Of a DNA stretch of 64,000 bases, positions 35,533 to 44,949 are shown in pieces; the first letter of the stretch is position 1; each line of letters opens with the position of its first letter. Source of the stretch: Thermomicrobiales bacterium (lineage in GTDB: Bacteria > Chloroflexota > Chloroflexia > Thermomicrobiales > UBA6265); contig JAMLHR010000008.1 in NCBI GenBank assembly GCA_023957015.1, forward strand, positions 1-64,000. The letters run 5' to 3'. A program made the position numbers and the translations under genes. The notes under the pieces were generated by a model. It had not been told where the DNA came from. It worked only from the letters and a program-made list of their open reading frames with translations, and did no database searches.

Positions 35533-37752
35533 CTACTGCTCAGAAACTATGGCGGTCTTGTCGCCCTGCCAACCGCAGGAGTTGCATTTGAGACGCTCAC
35601 CACCGCGACCAATCTCGCCCAAGACTCCACCGCAATTCGGGCAGGGCTCCTTGACGGGTTTGTTCCAGGAGACGAAATCGCAGTCCGGATAACGCTCGCA
35701 GCCGTAGAACTTGCGCCCCCGCTTGGAGCGGCGTTCGACGATCTCGCCCTGATGACATGTCGGGCATTCAACACCAATACGGGTCAGGAGTGGTTTCGAG
35801 TTGCGGCACTCCGGGAAGGCGCTACATGCCATGAATTTGCCGAACTTGCCCAACTTGATCACCATCGGGCTACCGCACTTCTCGCACACCTCATCCGTTG
35901 GCTCGTCCCGAATCTTCACCCGCTCCATCGTCTGTTCGGCGTTCTTCAGCGTGGCGGTGAAGGGAGCATAGAACTCGGCCAGCGTTGGCACCCAATCGCG
36001 TTCGCCGCTGGCGATATCGTCGAGTTCGGCCTCCATCTGGGACGTGAAGTTCACATCAAAGATGTCCGGGAAGTGCTCGACCAGCAGGTCGTTGACGACG
36101 AAGCCAAGCTCAGTTGGTACTAGCTTGCGCTCTTCCAGCGTCACATAGTTGCGCGCCTGAAGTGTGGCGATCGTTGGTACATACGTCGATGGTCGCCCGA
36201 TGCCCTGCTCCTCCAGCGCCTTCACCAACGTCGCTTCCGTGAAGCGCGGAGGTGGCTGCGTAAAGTGCTGCTCTGGCAACAGCTTGAGGATATCCAGCGG
36301 TTCGCCCTCGGCCAACTCTGGCAAGGCACCCTTGTCCAGCTCATCGGTCTCGCCTTCATCGCGACCGGTCTGATAAATCGCCATCCATCCCTGGAAGGTC
36401 ACAATCGAACCGGTGGCGCGAAAGATAAACGGAGCACTCTTCGCCTCAATCTCAACCGCAGTACCGGCGGCGATATCGGCTCGAGTACTATCCAGCAGTG
36501 CCGGAGCCATCTGGCTAGCCATATAGCGTTGCCAAACCAGGTTGTACAGCCTAAACTGTGGGGCACTGAGAAACGACTTTACCGACTGCGGATCGCGGGC
36601 GGGATTGGTTGGACGAATCGCCTCGTGCGCTTCCTGAGCGCCTTTGGCGCGACTCTTGTAGATCGGTGCAGTCCCTGGCACGTATTCGCTACCGAATCGC
36701 TCCGCGATAACACCGCGCGTGTCCTGTTGCACCTGACTCGAGATATTCGTGGAGTCGGTTCGCATGTAGGTGATCAAACCCTGCGTGCCTTCGGCACCGA
36801 GGTCAACACCCTCGTAGAGTTCCTGGGCGAGCTGCATGGTGCGGCGCACGGAGTAGCCAAGCTTGCGCGAGGCTTCCTGCTGCAAAGTGCTGGTGGTGAA
36901 GGGTGGCTGCGGCTTACGACGCGTCTGACGTCGCTGTACCGTCTCCACCTGCCACTTGGCACCATCAAGCTGGGCAACGATATCGTTTGCCTCTTCGCCA
37001 GTGGCCAGTTCGGCCTTTCTGCCGCGAATGCGATTGATGGAGGCGCGGAACTGATCGCGCTTTGTTGACTTGCCATCGGTGAGCTTGGTCAGATCGGCAT
37101 CGAGGCTCCAATACTCAACAGGTTGGAACGCCTCGATCTCGCGCTCACGCTCGACAACAATGCGCATCGCCGCCGATTGAACCCGGCCTGCCGAAAGGCC
37201 ACGCTTCACCTTCTTCCAGAGAAGCGGGCTGACACTGTAACCGACAATGCGATCAAGGATGCGGCGGGCCTGCTGCGCATCTACCAGATCCATATCGATC
37301 TCGCGCGGATGCTCCATCGCTGCTGTCACTGCGCTCGGTGTGATCTCGTGAAAGACCACGCGGTGCACCGGCTTGTTCTCGGCCTCGGTGGCTGCCACCA
37401 AATGCCAGGCAATCGCCTCACCCTCGCGGTCAGGGTCGGTCGCGAGATAGATTTCCTTGTGCGCCTGGACGCTGCTCTTGAGCTCCTTGACCAACTTGCT
37501 CTTGTCTCGGGGAATCAGGTATTTCGGCTCAAAATCCGCATCGACATTGACGCCCATGGTGCTCTTCGGCAAATCGCGCACGTGGCCCATAGAGGCCTTC
37601 ACGGTATAACCACGCCCAAGGTAGCGACCGATTGTCTTCGCTTTGGCGGGAGACTCCACGATCACCAGCTTGCCGCGCCCGGCAGAGGGCGTTTTAGCCT
37701 TGCTCTTGACGGCCGGTTTACGAGTGGTTTTGGATGGTGTTGCTGTCGACAT
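35533..37752 (-). CDS. topA: DNA topoisomerase I
   Basis: 739-residue type IA topoisomerase that relaxes negative supercoils. A lysine-rich N-terminal extension (TTRKPAVKSKAKTPSAGRG) precedes the TOPRIM domain (KLVIVESPAKAKTIGRYLG, DPDREGEAIAWHL). The active-site tyrosine is in QGLITYMRTDSTNIS. The C-terminus has zinc-finger repeats: CEKCGSPMVIKLGKFGKFMAC, CPTCHQGE and CPNCGGVLGEI with CNSC. It is expressed from its own promoter overlapping the dprA 3' end. Confidence 0.96.
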   Translation of the reverse strand: MSTATPSKTTRKPAVKSKAKTPSAGRGKLVIVESPAKAKTIGRYLGRGYTVKASMGHVRDLPKSTMGVNVDADFEPKYLIPRDKSKLVKELKSSVQAHKEIYLATDPDREGEAIAWHLVAATEAENKPVHRVVFHEITPSAVTAAMEHPREIDMDLVDAQQARRILDRIVGYSVSPLLWKKVKRGLSAGRVQSAAMRIVVEREREIEAFQPVEYWSLDADLTKLTDGKSTKRDQFRASINRIRGRKAELATGEEANDIVAQLDGAKWQVETVQRRQTRRKPQPPFTTSTLQQEASRKLGYSVRRTMQLAQELYEGVDLGAEGTQGLITYMRTDSTNISSQVQQDTRGVIAERFGSEYVPGTAPIYKSRAKGAQEAHEAIRPTNPARDPQSVKSFLSAPQFRLYNLVWQRYMASQMAPALLDSTRADIAAGTAVEIEAKSAPFIFRATGSIVTFQGWMAIYQTGRDEGETDELDKGALPELAEGEPLDILKLLPEQHFTQPPPRFTEATLVKALEEQGIGRPSTYVPTIATLQARNYVTLEERKLVPTELGFVVNDLLVEHFPDIFDVNFTSQMEAELDDIASGERDWVPTLAEFYAPFTATLKNAEQTMERVKIRDEPTDEVCEKCGSPMVIKLGKFGKFMACSAFPECRNSKPLLTRIGVECPTCHQGEIVERRSKRGRKFYGCERYPDCDFVSWNKPVKEPCPNCGGVLGEIGRGGERLKCNSCGWQGDKTAIVSEQ

Positions 37753-37848
37753 GCGAACTCAGTTCCTAAATACACGTTAATGAAAGCACCACATGACGTG
37801 ATGAATGCCTCTTCTACGATTCGTAGCGTAGCGGACGTTGTCAAACTG

Positions 37849-37877
37849 ATACTGAAATGTGAACCCGGCTATGTCAA
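37849..37877 (-). promoter_or_regulatory. topA promoter
   Basis: TTGACA at 37877-37872 and CAGTAT at 37854-37849 with 17 bases between, on the minus strand, overlapping the dprA stop. A second TTGACA lies at 37842-37837 within the same leader. Confidence 0.55.
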
Positions 37878-38980
37878 GTGCGAATGTAAAAACCTGCACC
37901 AACTGACCGCGCAAGTCCCTGTAGTTCAAGCATCATCAGCTGACCAGATACGTCAGGCACCGGTCGAGAAGCCTTCTCGGCGATATCGTCGATATGCTGT
38001 GCTTGGCCTGTCAGAAGGCTCAGGAGATGGCGATCCTCTGAGGACAGGGGCAGGGCGGTTTGAACGGGTTCCATAGGCGCCGAGACCCGCCGAATATGCA
38101 GATCCTCCAGGATATCCTCGGCGTTGCGCACCATGGTGGCACCTTCGCGAATGATACGCAGGCAGCCAGCACTGGCCGAAGCATGCACCGGCCCCGGGAC
38201 CGCAAAGGCATCTCTTCCCTGCTCCGCCGCGAAGTTCACGGTGAGCAGAGCGCCCGAACGATCGGGTGCTTCGGTGACGACGACTCCGAGCGCAAGTCCG
38301 CTAATAATGCGATTACGGGGCGGGAAGTTAAACCTGTCCGGCTTGGTGCCCGGCGCATAATCGCTGATCACCGCACCCTGATCGGAAATGCGTCTGGCGA
38401 GATCACGATGCTCACCTGGATAGATCACATCGATACCGCTTCCAAGCACGGCGATGGTACGACCGCCAGCTTCCAGCGCGGCCCGATGGGCGACGCCATC
38501 AACACCGAGCGCAAGACCGGAGACGATGCTAACGCCAGCCTGGGCAAGGTCGTAAGCGATCCGATAGGTGACATCACGGCCATAGACAGTGGCTCGGCGG
38601 GTACCGACAATCGCCACAGAAACGGAATCCGTCTCCTGCAACTGACCACGGATGTAGATAACGGGTGGTGGTGCCGGTATCTCCCGCAGCAATGCGGGAT
38701 ACTCATCGTCCAGCCAACACGCCACGCGCACACCGCCCCGAGTCGACCTCTCCCATAGTTCCTCGACATTGAGAGAGTCGCGAGCGGTCAGAATCTCGGC
38801 GGCCGTACGGGCATCAAGGGCGGAACGAAGTTCCTGAGCGGAGGCGTGCCAGGCATCCTGTACGCTTCCGAAGTGTTCCAGCATGATACGAAACCGACCA
38901 GGACCGATCTGCGAAACCTGCTTCATCGCCAGCCACCAGGCACTTTCCGGTAAGGTCGTGTGGGTGCCTGTTTCGCTCAT
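37874..38980 (-). CDS. dprA: DNA-processing protein DprA
   Basis: 368 residues. A helical N-terminal SAM-like domain, then the Rossmann fold core (SVAIVGTRRATVYGRDVTYRIAYDLAQAGVSIVSGLALGVDGVAHRAAL, GGRTIAVLGSGIDVIYPGEHRDL, FPPRNRIISGLALGVVVTEAP) and a C-terminal winged helix. DprA loads RecA on incoming single-stranded DNA during natural transformation. GAAGGAAG precedes the ATG. No com genes are in view. Confidence 0.95.
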   Translation of the reverse strand: MSETGTHTTLPESAWWLAMKQVSQIGPGRFRIMLEHFGSVQDAWHASAQELRSALDARTAAEILTARDSLNVEELWERSTRGGVRVACWLDDEYPALLREIPAPPPVIYIRGQLQETDSVSVAIVGTRRATVYGRDVTYRIAYDLAQAGVSIVSGLALGVDGVAHRAALEAGGRTIAVLGSGIDVIYPGEHRDLARRISDQGAVISDYAPGTKPDRFNFPPRNRIISGLALGVVVTEAPDRSGALLTVNFAAEQGRDAFAVPGPVHASASAGCLRIIREGATMVRNAEDILEDLHIRRVSAPMEPVQTALPLSSEDRHLLSLLTGQAQHIDDIAEKASRPVPDVSGQLMMLELQGLARSVGAGFYIRT

Positions 38981-39036
38981 CGGAGCTTCCTTCTATACTG
39001 TCTCAACATCGGTCAGAACCATTGAAAGGTGACGTA

Positions 39037-39814
39037 ATGGTACGCACAAATACGGTCAAAGAGAAACTCGCGGCGGGCGAACATGTGTTCGGATGCTTCA
39101 ATCCGCTCAGCTCTCCCGAAGTAGTGGAGATTCTGGCTCTAGCAGGCTTCGATTTCGTCCTGCTGGACAACGAGCACGGCCCGCTGACGGCGGAAACAGC
39201 GTATCGGCTGATTCTCGCGGCGGAGGCTCGTGGGATCGAGCCGCCTTCGCGCGAGTCGGCGTCCGCGATAAGCAGGAAGTTCTGAAGTTCCTGGATGCTG
39301 GCGCCACCGCGTTATGACGCCACAGGTGAATAACGCCGCCGAGGCAGCCGCTGCCATTGCTGGTACCAAGTTCTACACCGAGGGTGTGCGTGGACTGGCC
39401 GGTATGCGGACGTTTGATTTTGGCATGAACGGATCGCTGGACTCATTCGTGACCCCACTCAACGATCGCGTGCTCAACATGATCCAGTTCGAACATGTTG
39501 ACACGTTGGAGCACCTCGACGACATGCTGGCCCTGGACGGCCTCGACGTTCTCTTCATCGGACCGAGTGACCTTGCGCAGTCGTTGGGGTTACCCGGGCA
39601 ACCAAACCATCCCGAGGTAACCAGGGTTGCCGATCAGGTGATCGCCCGTTGTCAGGCCGCAGGTGTGAAGACGGGAACCGTGGCTTATTCTTCGGCGCTA
39701 GTTGCGAACTGCCTGGATCGTGGATTCGACATGATCGTGGCAAGTGTGACGGCTTTTATCGGCAATGCTGCGATCGGATATCTTGCCGATGCCAAATCTC
39801 ATGGGGCCGGATAA
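39037..39814 (+). pseudogene. HpcH/HpaI aldolase family gene broken by two frame changes
   Basis: Three consecutive frames together encode one HpcH/HpaI-type aldolase, which cleaves 2-keto-3-deoxy acids to pyruvate and an aldehyde. The first frame covers VFGCFNPLSSPEVVEILALAGFDFVLLDNEHGP up to ARGIEP. A short middle frame gives FARVGVRDKQEVLKFLDAGAT. The last frame, from 39314, gives MTPQVNNAAEAAAAI to the stop. Breaks lie near 39245 and 39308; one missing base at each restores the family sequence. GAAAGG precedes ATG 39037. Real decay or sequencing error cannot be separated here. Confidence 0.7.
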
Positions 39815-40051
39815 TGCAGATTGCACAGCCGGATAGACATGTGGGTCATTGTCTCCCAGGAACGGCTGTGGTACTGTGCTTAAAGATTGTGAAAGGCTTG
39901 AGGGCCCACATTCCGGTGCGATGATGCACTCAGCGCAATGGCGGTGGATTGAGAAACGAAATCCTGATCGTCAACTGTGCTGACGCAGTGTATCCTCGTT
40001 CAAATTACGGTTCTATCGTGTTGAGTTTGTGCCAAGGGGAGAGGAGCAAGG
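39815..40051 (+). other. Intergenic region before oppD
   Basis: About 240 bases with no convincing gene. It presumably holds the oppDF promoter, but I see no clear -35/-10 pair. A strong ribosome site (GGGGAGAGGAG) ends it. Confidence 0.5.
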
Positions 40052-41206
40052 ATGGCTGCTGAGCCACAAACCACCACTTCTGCCGTTTCGAATGGCAAGG
40101 GCGACGCTCCATTGCTTGAAGTTAAGAATCTGCAGACGCAGTTCTTTACTCAGGATGGCGTTGTACGGGCTGTCGACAACGTTTCGTTCTACATCAAACC
40201 TGGTGAAACTCTGGGTGTGGTGGGCGAATCTGGTTCCGGCAAGAGCATCACCGGGCTTTCGCTGATGCGGCTAATCCCAAGCCCTCCAGGAAAGATCGTG
40301 AACGGCGAAGTTATCTTCCAGGGCAAAGATGTCCTGAAGATGAGCGACGAGCAGGTCCGGAATATCCGCGGCAATGAGATTGCCATGATTTTCCAGGATC
40401 CGATGACCTCTCTGAACCCGGTGTTGACCATCAATCGGCAGATCAGCGAATCACTGATCCTGCACATGGGTATGAACAAGGAGCAGGCGAAGGCCCGCGC
40501 TATTGAACTGCTCAAGATGGTCGGTATCCCGAACGCGGAAGCTCGCGTCGATCAATACCCTCACCAGTTCTCCGGTGGTATGCGTCAGCGCGTGATGATC
40601 GCTATGGCGCTCTCCTGCAATCCGAAGCTGCTGATCGCCGACGAGCCGACCACCGCGCTCGACGTGACGATTCAGGCCCAGATTCTGGATCTGATGCGTA
40701 ACCTGCAGAAGGAAACCGGTGCCGGTGTGATGATGATCACCCACTCGATGGGTGTGGTGGCCGGTATGGCCGACCGCGTACAGGTTATGTACGCCGGTCA
40801 CATCGTGGAAACCGCGACGACCGAAGAGATCTTCGCCAATCCTCGTCACCCGTATACCATCGGTCTGATGAAGTCGATCCCGCGCCTTGATGCGCGAAGC
40901 AAGGAAAAGCTCCAGCCGATCCGCGGTCTTCCACCTGATCTTATTGACCTGCCGGATATGTGCCCGTTCGTACCGCGCTGCAACTATGCGCGAGCCGAGT
41001 GCGAGGCCAAGAATCCGCCATTGATGGAGGTTTCTCCGGGTCACCTGAGCGCCTGCTGGTTCTACAAGGAAGTCAGCAAGGACGATGATCAGGACGAAAT
41101 CGCGGCCAAGTACGGTCACCCGATCCCATCTGATGCAGCTGCTGAGGCCGATCCGGATGCTCCGGATCTCGGAGTCAGCTCCGCCCAGATGTCGAATCCA
41201 CACTAG
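40052..41206 (+). CDS. oppD: Oligopeptide/dipeptide ABC transporter ATPase, OppD type
   Basis: 384 residues. Walker [10 protein letters not shown]-loop [14 protein letters not shown], signature [15 protein letters not shown], Walker [13 protein letters not shown] and switch histidine MITHSMG. The C-terminal oligopeptide-transporter extension has [14 protein letters not shown] and a following cysteine. It powers peptide or nickel import as a heterodimer with the next gene. No permease gene is adjacent, so the channel is encoded elsewhere. Confidence 0.92.
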   Translation: MAAEPQTTTSAVSNGKGDAPLLEVKNLQTQFFTQDGVVRAVDNVSFYIKPGETLGVVGESGSGKSITGLSLMRLIPSPPGKIVNGEVIFQGKDVLKMSDEQVRNIRGNEIAMIFQDPMTSLNPVLTINRQISESLILHMGMNKEQAKARAIELLKMVGIPNAEARVDQYPHQFSGGMRQRVMIAMALSCNPKLLIADEPTTALDVTIQAQILDLMRNLQKETGAGVMMITHSMGVVAGMADRVQVMYAGHIVETATTEEIFANPRHPYTIGLMKSIPRLDARSKEKLQPIRGLPPDLIDLPDMCPFVPRCNYARAECEAKNPPLMEVSPGHLSACWFYKEVSKDDDQDEIAAKYGHPIPSDAAAEADPDAPDLGVSSAQMSNPH

Positions 41207-41223
41207 TCAGCGGAGGAGTAACC

Positions 41224-42255
41224 ATGTCTGCTGTGATCGAACAGCCGCAAACTGCAGCGCCAGCCAATAGCGCTCCGCTGCTGGATGTCAAGAATTTGGT
41301 GATGCACTTCCCGTTGACGGAGGGTATCATCTTCCAGCGCCAGGTTGGTGCCGTGCAGGCCGTGGATGGCGTTAGCTTCCACGTGAACCGCGGTGAGACG
41401 CTCGGACTCGTGGGTGAGTCCGGTTGTGGCAAGTCCACCACCGGCCGCGCGATTCTGCAGCTCTACAAACCAACCTCGGGCGAAGTCAACTTCGACGGCA
41501 AGGATCTAACCAAGCTGGATGGTGGCGATATGCGCAAGATGCGCCGTCACCTGCAGATGGTATTTCAGGATCCATACGCATCGTTGAATCCGCGCATGAC
41601 GGTCGGTAACATCGTTTCCGAACCCATGCAGATCCACAAGCTGGTGCCGAAGAATGAGCGCACCCAGCGCGTGCAGGAGCTCCTACAGACAGTAGGTCTC
41701 AACCCCTACTTTGCCAACCGCTATCCTCACGAGTTCTCGGGTGGTCAGCGTCAGCGTATCGGTATCGCCCGCGCGCTCGCCGCCAATCCGGACTTCATCG
41801 TCTGCGACGAGCCGGTCTCGGCGTTGGACGTGTCGATTCAGGCGCAGGTAGTGAACCTCCTTGAGGATCTGCAGGACAAGCTGGGTCTGACGTATCTCTT
41901 CATTGCCCATGACCTCTCGGTCGTCCGCCATATCTCCGATCGCGTTGCCGTGATGTACCTCGGCAAGATCGTGGAGATGGCCGACCGCAATGCGTTGTAC
42001 GATGATCCGTTGCACCCGTACACCAAGGCGTTGCTCTCCGCCGTGCCGATTCCGGATCCGGTGATTGAGCGCAAGCGCGAGCGCATCATCCTCACGGGTG
42101 ACGTTCCCAGCCCGATCAACCCACCGTCTGGCTGCCACTTCCACACACGCTGCCCGTATGTGATGGATGTCTGCAAGCAGCAGGACCCGGCATTCGTCGA
42201 TCAGGGCGGCGGACACTTCGTGGCCTGCCATCTGTATCCGGGTTCAACCACGTAG
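41224..42255 (+). CDS. oppF: Oligopeptide/dipeptide ABC transporter ATPase, OppF type
   Basis: 343 residues. Walker [22 protein letters not shown], signature [15 protein letters not shown], Walker [19 protein letters not shown], then the C-terminal [16 protein letters not shown] cysteine segment. The insertion after the first strand ([22 protein letters not shown]) is typical of OppF. It begins 17 bases after oppD with GGAGG upstream; same operon. Confidence 0.92.
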   Translation: MSAVIEQPQTAAPANSAPLLDVKNLVMHFPLTEGIIFQRQVGAVQAVDGVSFHVNRGETLGLVGESGCGKSTTGRAILQLYKPTSGEVNFDGKDLTKLDGGDMRKMRRHLQMVFQDPYASLNPRMTVGNIVSEPMQIHKLVPKNERTQRVQELLQTVGLNPYFANRYPHEFSGGQRQRIGIARALAANPDFIVCDEPVSALDVSIQAQVVNLLEDLQDKLGLTYLFIAHDLSVVRHISDRVAVMYLGKIVEMADRNALYDDPLHPYTKALLSAVPIPDPVIERKRERIILTGDVPSPINPPSGCHFHTRCPYVMDVCKQQDPAFVDQGGGHFVACHLYPGSTT

Positions 42256-42280
42256 GATTCGTACCTGACGTACACTTAAG

Positions 42281-42318
42281 CGCGGGAGAGCGTATCTACG
42301 CTCCCCGCGTTTCTGTTT
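42281..42318 (+). terminator. Terminator of oppDF
   Basis: CGCGGGAGAGCG / CGCTCCCCGCG with one bulged base and a 6-base loop, followed by TTTCTGTTT, 25 bases past oppF and just before the next gene. Confidence 0.75.
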
Positions 42319-42328
42319 AGAGGTGCCC

Positions 42329-43000
42329 GTGGGATTCTCGAATCGCTCAACCCAGGACGTTATCTACATTCTCGTGTCCTTCGTGATCGCCATCACGATC
42401 CACGAGTTCATGCACGCCTACACCGCCTATAAACTGGGCGATGATACCGCCAAACGACTTGGGCGTATCACCTTCAATCCGATCTCCCACTTCGATCCAA
42501 TCGGGTTCTTCGGGATGGTGATGATCGCACTTGGTTACCCGTTCATCGGTTGGGGCAAACCAGTACCGGTTCAACCCGGAAACTTCCGCGGTCGTTGGGC
42601 ACGGCGACGTAAGGAAGGCATGCTTCTGGTAGCGGCTGCAGGGCCACTGAGCAATATCGCGCAAGCGATCATCGCCGCCGTTCCCTTCCAGATCATGTGG
42701 CGGGAGGGTATCGGCTCTCGCGACGCTATGATGTTTCTGCAAACCTTCATCTCGATAAACCTGCTCCTGGCGGCGTTCAACATGATCCCGATTCCACCGC
42801 TGGATGGTTACAAGATCCTCACCGGTATTCTGCCCAGCTTCTGGACACCGATCCTGCGACCTCTGGAGCAATACGGCTTCATGATCCTGATCCTGTTCAT
42901 CTTCGTTGGGAATCGTATGGGTGGTGGATCAGTGCTGAGCGCCATGACCAGTCCGGTCATAAATGCCCTCCAACAGATCGTCTATGTGGGACTGATATGA
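42329..43000 (+). CDS. Site-2 protease family (M50) membrane metalloprotease
   Basis: About 223 residues with the zinc motif HEFMH in the first helix (IAITIHEFMHAYTAYKLGD), VAAAGPLSNIAQAII, and the third ligand region NMIPIPPLDGYKIL. A compact S2P without PDZ or CBS domain, of the type that performs regulated intramembrane proteolysis or protein turnover. GTG 42329 and GTG 42323 are alternative starts. First gene of a tightly overlapping operon with HD, scpA and scpB. Confidence 0.85.
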   Translation: MGFSNRSTQDVIYILVSFVIAITIHEFMHAYTAYKLGDDTAKRLGRITFNPISHFDPIGFFGMVMIALGYPFIGWGKPVPVQPGNFRGRWARRRKEGMLLVAAAGPLSNIAQAIIAAVPFQIMWREGIGSRDAMMFLQTFISINLLLAAFNMIPIPPLDGYKILTGILPSFWTPILRPLEQYGFMILILFIFVGNRMGGGSVLSAMTSPVINALQQIVYVGLI

Positions 43001-43533
43001 ACATGAGTCTCAGTCTCCCCTACCGCTTGCGCCAGGTGCGTGCGTACTCCGCGACATCCCAAGACATTGCACCAACGCTCTGTGCTGACGCTCAGCATCG
43101 CCTCACCGAGCCCATGGCGCACCAGTTCAGGATTCTTCCCAAAGGCGATCAGCGACATTTGGTCGCGGTCTACCAGCGTCTCCTGAACGAGACTGACGAT
43201 GACGACACGATCACCGCCGGTTTGATACACGATGTCGGGAAGGCCTGTGCCAAGTGTCGGATCACACTGATGGATCGAGGATTCCACGTCATTCTGTCTC
43301 GCATCGCTAAAGGGCCATACCGCGCCTTCGCGACGCGTGAGACAGCTCCGGGCTGGTGCCGAGGGCTCCACCGACTAGCAAATCATGCCGAACGCGGAGC
43401 ATTGGCGGCTGAGCAGGCTGGTTACAACGACCGCGTTATCTATCTCATCCGCTGCCATGAGCGTGGTGGAGACCCATCTGACACACAACTCGCGTTGCTC
43501 AGACGCATCGACGACGAAGTCTGGCGCAGCTAA
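42997..43533 (+). CDS. HD-domain protein
   Basis: 178 residues with LIHDVGKAC as the HD doublet and later histidines (LHRLANHAERGALAAE, LIRCHERGGD), the usual layout of a metal-dependent phosphohydrolase. Substrate unknown; nucleotides are common. Its ATG overlaps the preceding stop (ATGA), and its stop overlaps the scpA start, indicating translational coupling through the cluster. Confidence 0.75.
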   Translation: MNMSLSLPYRLRQVRAYSATSQDIAPTLCADAQHRLTEPMAHQFRILPKGDQRHLVAVYQRLLNETDDDDTITAGLIHDVGKACAKCRITLMDRGFHVILSRIAKGPYRAFATRETAPGWCRGLHRLANHAERGALAAEQAGYNDRVIYLIRCHERGGDPSDTQLALLRRIDDEVWRS

Positions 43534-44324
43534 TGGCCAGTGATCACGGGGAGCTGCCGCTCCATGGCTACCAGACTCGACTGCCATCGTTCGAGGGTCC
43601 ACTTGATCTCCTGCTTCATCTGATCGAACGGCAGAAGCTGGATATCAGCGAAGTGTCTTTGGTAGCGGTGACAGATCAGTTTCTGGATCATGTCGCAAAG
43701 CTGGACCAACGGGCTCCACACATCATCGCTGAGTTCACGAGCGTTGGCACCAGACTGACGGTGCTTAAAAGCCGGTGGTTGTTACCGAAACCACCCATAA
43801 CTGACGACGAGGTTTCACCTGACCCTGATGATCTGGTAGAACAGCTCCGAGCATATCAGCAACTCAAGAAGGCGGCCGCCCAACTCGGCCAGCGCGTCGA
43901 CGAAGGTCTCACTTCATACACCAGCACCGGCGTTGGTCCCATTGTGCGGGTTCAGTCCACCGAAAATGTCAGACTGGCGACCTATGAACCAAAGGTGCTA
44001 CTGGCCGCGATTCGCCGCCGCTTGTCGGTGGTGCCCAAAACGATCCAGGCCATCCGCACTCGCAAAATCGTGAGCATCCGCGAGATGACGGATCGTATTC
44101 TGACGGCGGTGACCGAGCGTGGCCGAGTGAGCTTCTCCTCAATGACGGAAGATGCACGAACCCGTACCGACCGGGCGACCGCGTTCCTGGCTACGTTGGT
44201 GCTTGTACGTCGGCAAATCATCAGCGCTGAACAGAATGATCTCTTCAGCGATATCGCACTGATCAAAGGCAGTGAGGTGGATCCGGATACGCTGATTGAT
44301 ATGGAGAGCGATTTTGTCAACTGA
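43533..44324 (+). CDS. scpA: Segregation and condensation protein A
   Basis: 263-residue kleisin of the SMC-ScpAB condensin. The N-terminal SMC-head-binding region is LPSFEGPLDLLLHLIERQKLDISEVSLVAVTDQFLDHV. The middle is helical and binds the ScpB dimer, and the C-terminus is a winged helix (RVSFSSMTEDARTRTDRATAFLATLVLV). It acts on the nucleoid and functions with ParB; smc is not in the window. Confidence 0.95.
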   Translation: MASDHGELPLHGYQTRLPSFEGPLDLLLHLIERQKLDISEVSLVAVTDQFLDHVAKLDQRAPHIIAEFTSVGTRLTVLKSRWLLPKPPITDDEVSPDPDDLVEQLRAYQQLKKAAAQLGQRVDEGLTSYTSTGVGPIVRVQSTENVRLATYEPKVLLAAIRRRLSVVPKTIQAIRTRKIVSIREMTDRILTAVTERGRVSFSSMTEDARTRTDRATAFLATLVLVRRQIISAEQNDLFSDIALIKGSEVDPDTLIDMESDFVN

Positions 44325-44949
44325 TGCTGCTGCACAACCTGGACTACCCGCCGAATGGTTACCCGCTGACTACACCACTGTGGAGTTGGCGGCACTGATC
44401 GAGGCGATCCTGCTGGTATCACCCGAACCACCCACGATCGAAGAGATCGCCGCGGGGACTGAGTTGGCAACCGACGAGATCGAAACCGGCCTGGCGTTGC
44501 TGGAACAGCGAACCGATCGCGGTTGGCTGGTGCAGCGTCACGGTCGCCGACTCTCGTTGGCGACCAATCCTCGCTACGCGGATCGCGTGCGAATGTTTCT
44601 CGGACTGGATCGCGAAGCCAAGCTGAGTTCGGCCTCGCTGGAGGCACTGGCACTGGTGGCATATCAGCAACCCGTGACTCGTGCCGAAGTGGAACGAATC
44701 CGTGGCGTTGACTCATCCGGCGTACTGGCCACGCTCCACGCCCGCGGACTGATCGAGCCGGTGGCACGCCTGGCAACAGTCGGCAATCCGATCCAATACG
44801 GCACCACGGCTCTCTTTCTCAACCACTTCGGATTGCAGTCTCTGGATGATTTGCCGCCGATCGGGGTGATCAATGGCAAGGATGGTGCCGAGATGCTGGC
44901 CGCAGCCCAGGCAGAAGCGTGGACAGACGAAACGAGCGAGGGCGAATGA
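44314..44949 (+). CDS. scpB: Segregation and condensation protein B
   Basis: 211 residues with two winged-helix domains: LAALIEAILLVSPEPPTIEEIAAGTEL and SSASLEALALVAYQQPVTRAEVERIRGVDSSGVLATLHARGLIE. It bridges ScpA in condensin. TTG 44314 is the preferred start, with GGAGAG five bases upstream, overlapping scpA by 11 bases. Confidence 0.94.
   Translation: MSTDAAAQPGLPAEWLPADYTTVELAALIEAILLVSPEPPTIEEIAAGTELATDEIETGLALLEQRTDRGWLVQRHGRRLSLATNPRYADRVRMFLGLDREAKLSSASLEALALVAYQQPVTRAEVERIRGVDSSGVLATLHARGLIEPVARLATVGNPIQYGTTALFLNHFGLQSLDDLPPIGVINGKDGAEMLAAAQAEAWTDETSEGE

Noticed and set aside
42697-42996. 5' extension of the HD-protein frame into the site-2 protease gene
   Set aside because: The ATG overlapping the protease stop at 42997 is the natural coupled start; the extension is the shadow of the protease gene.
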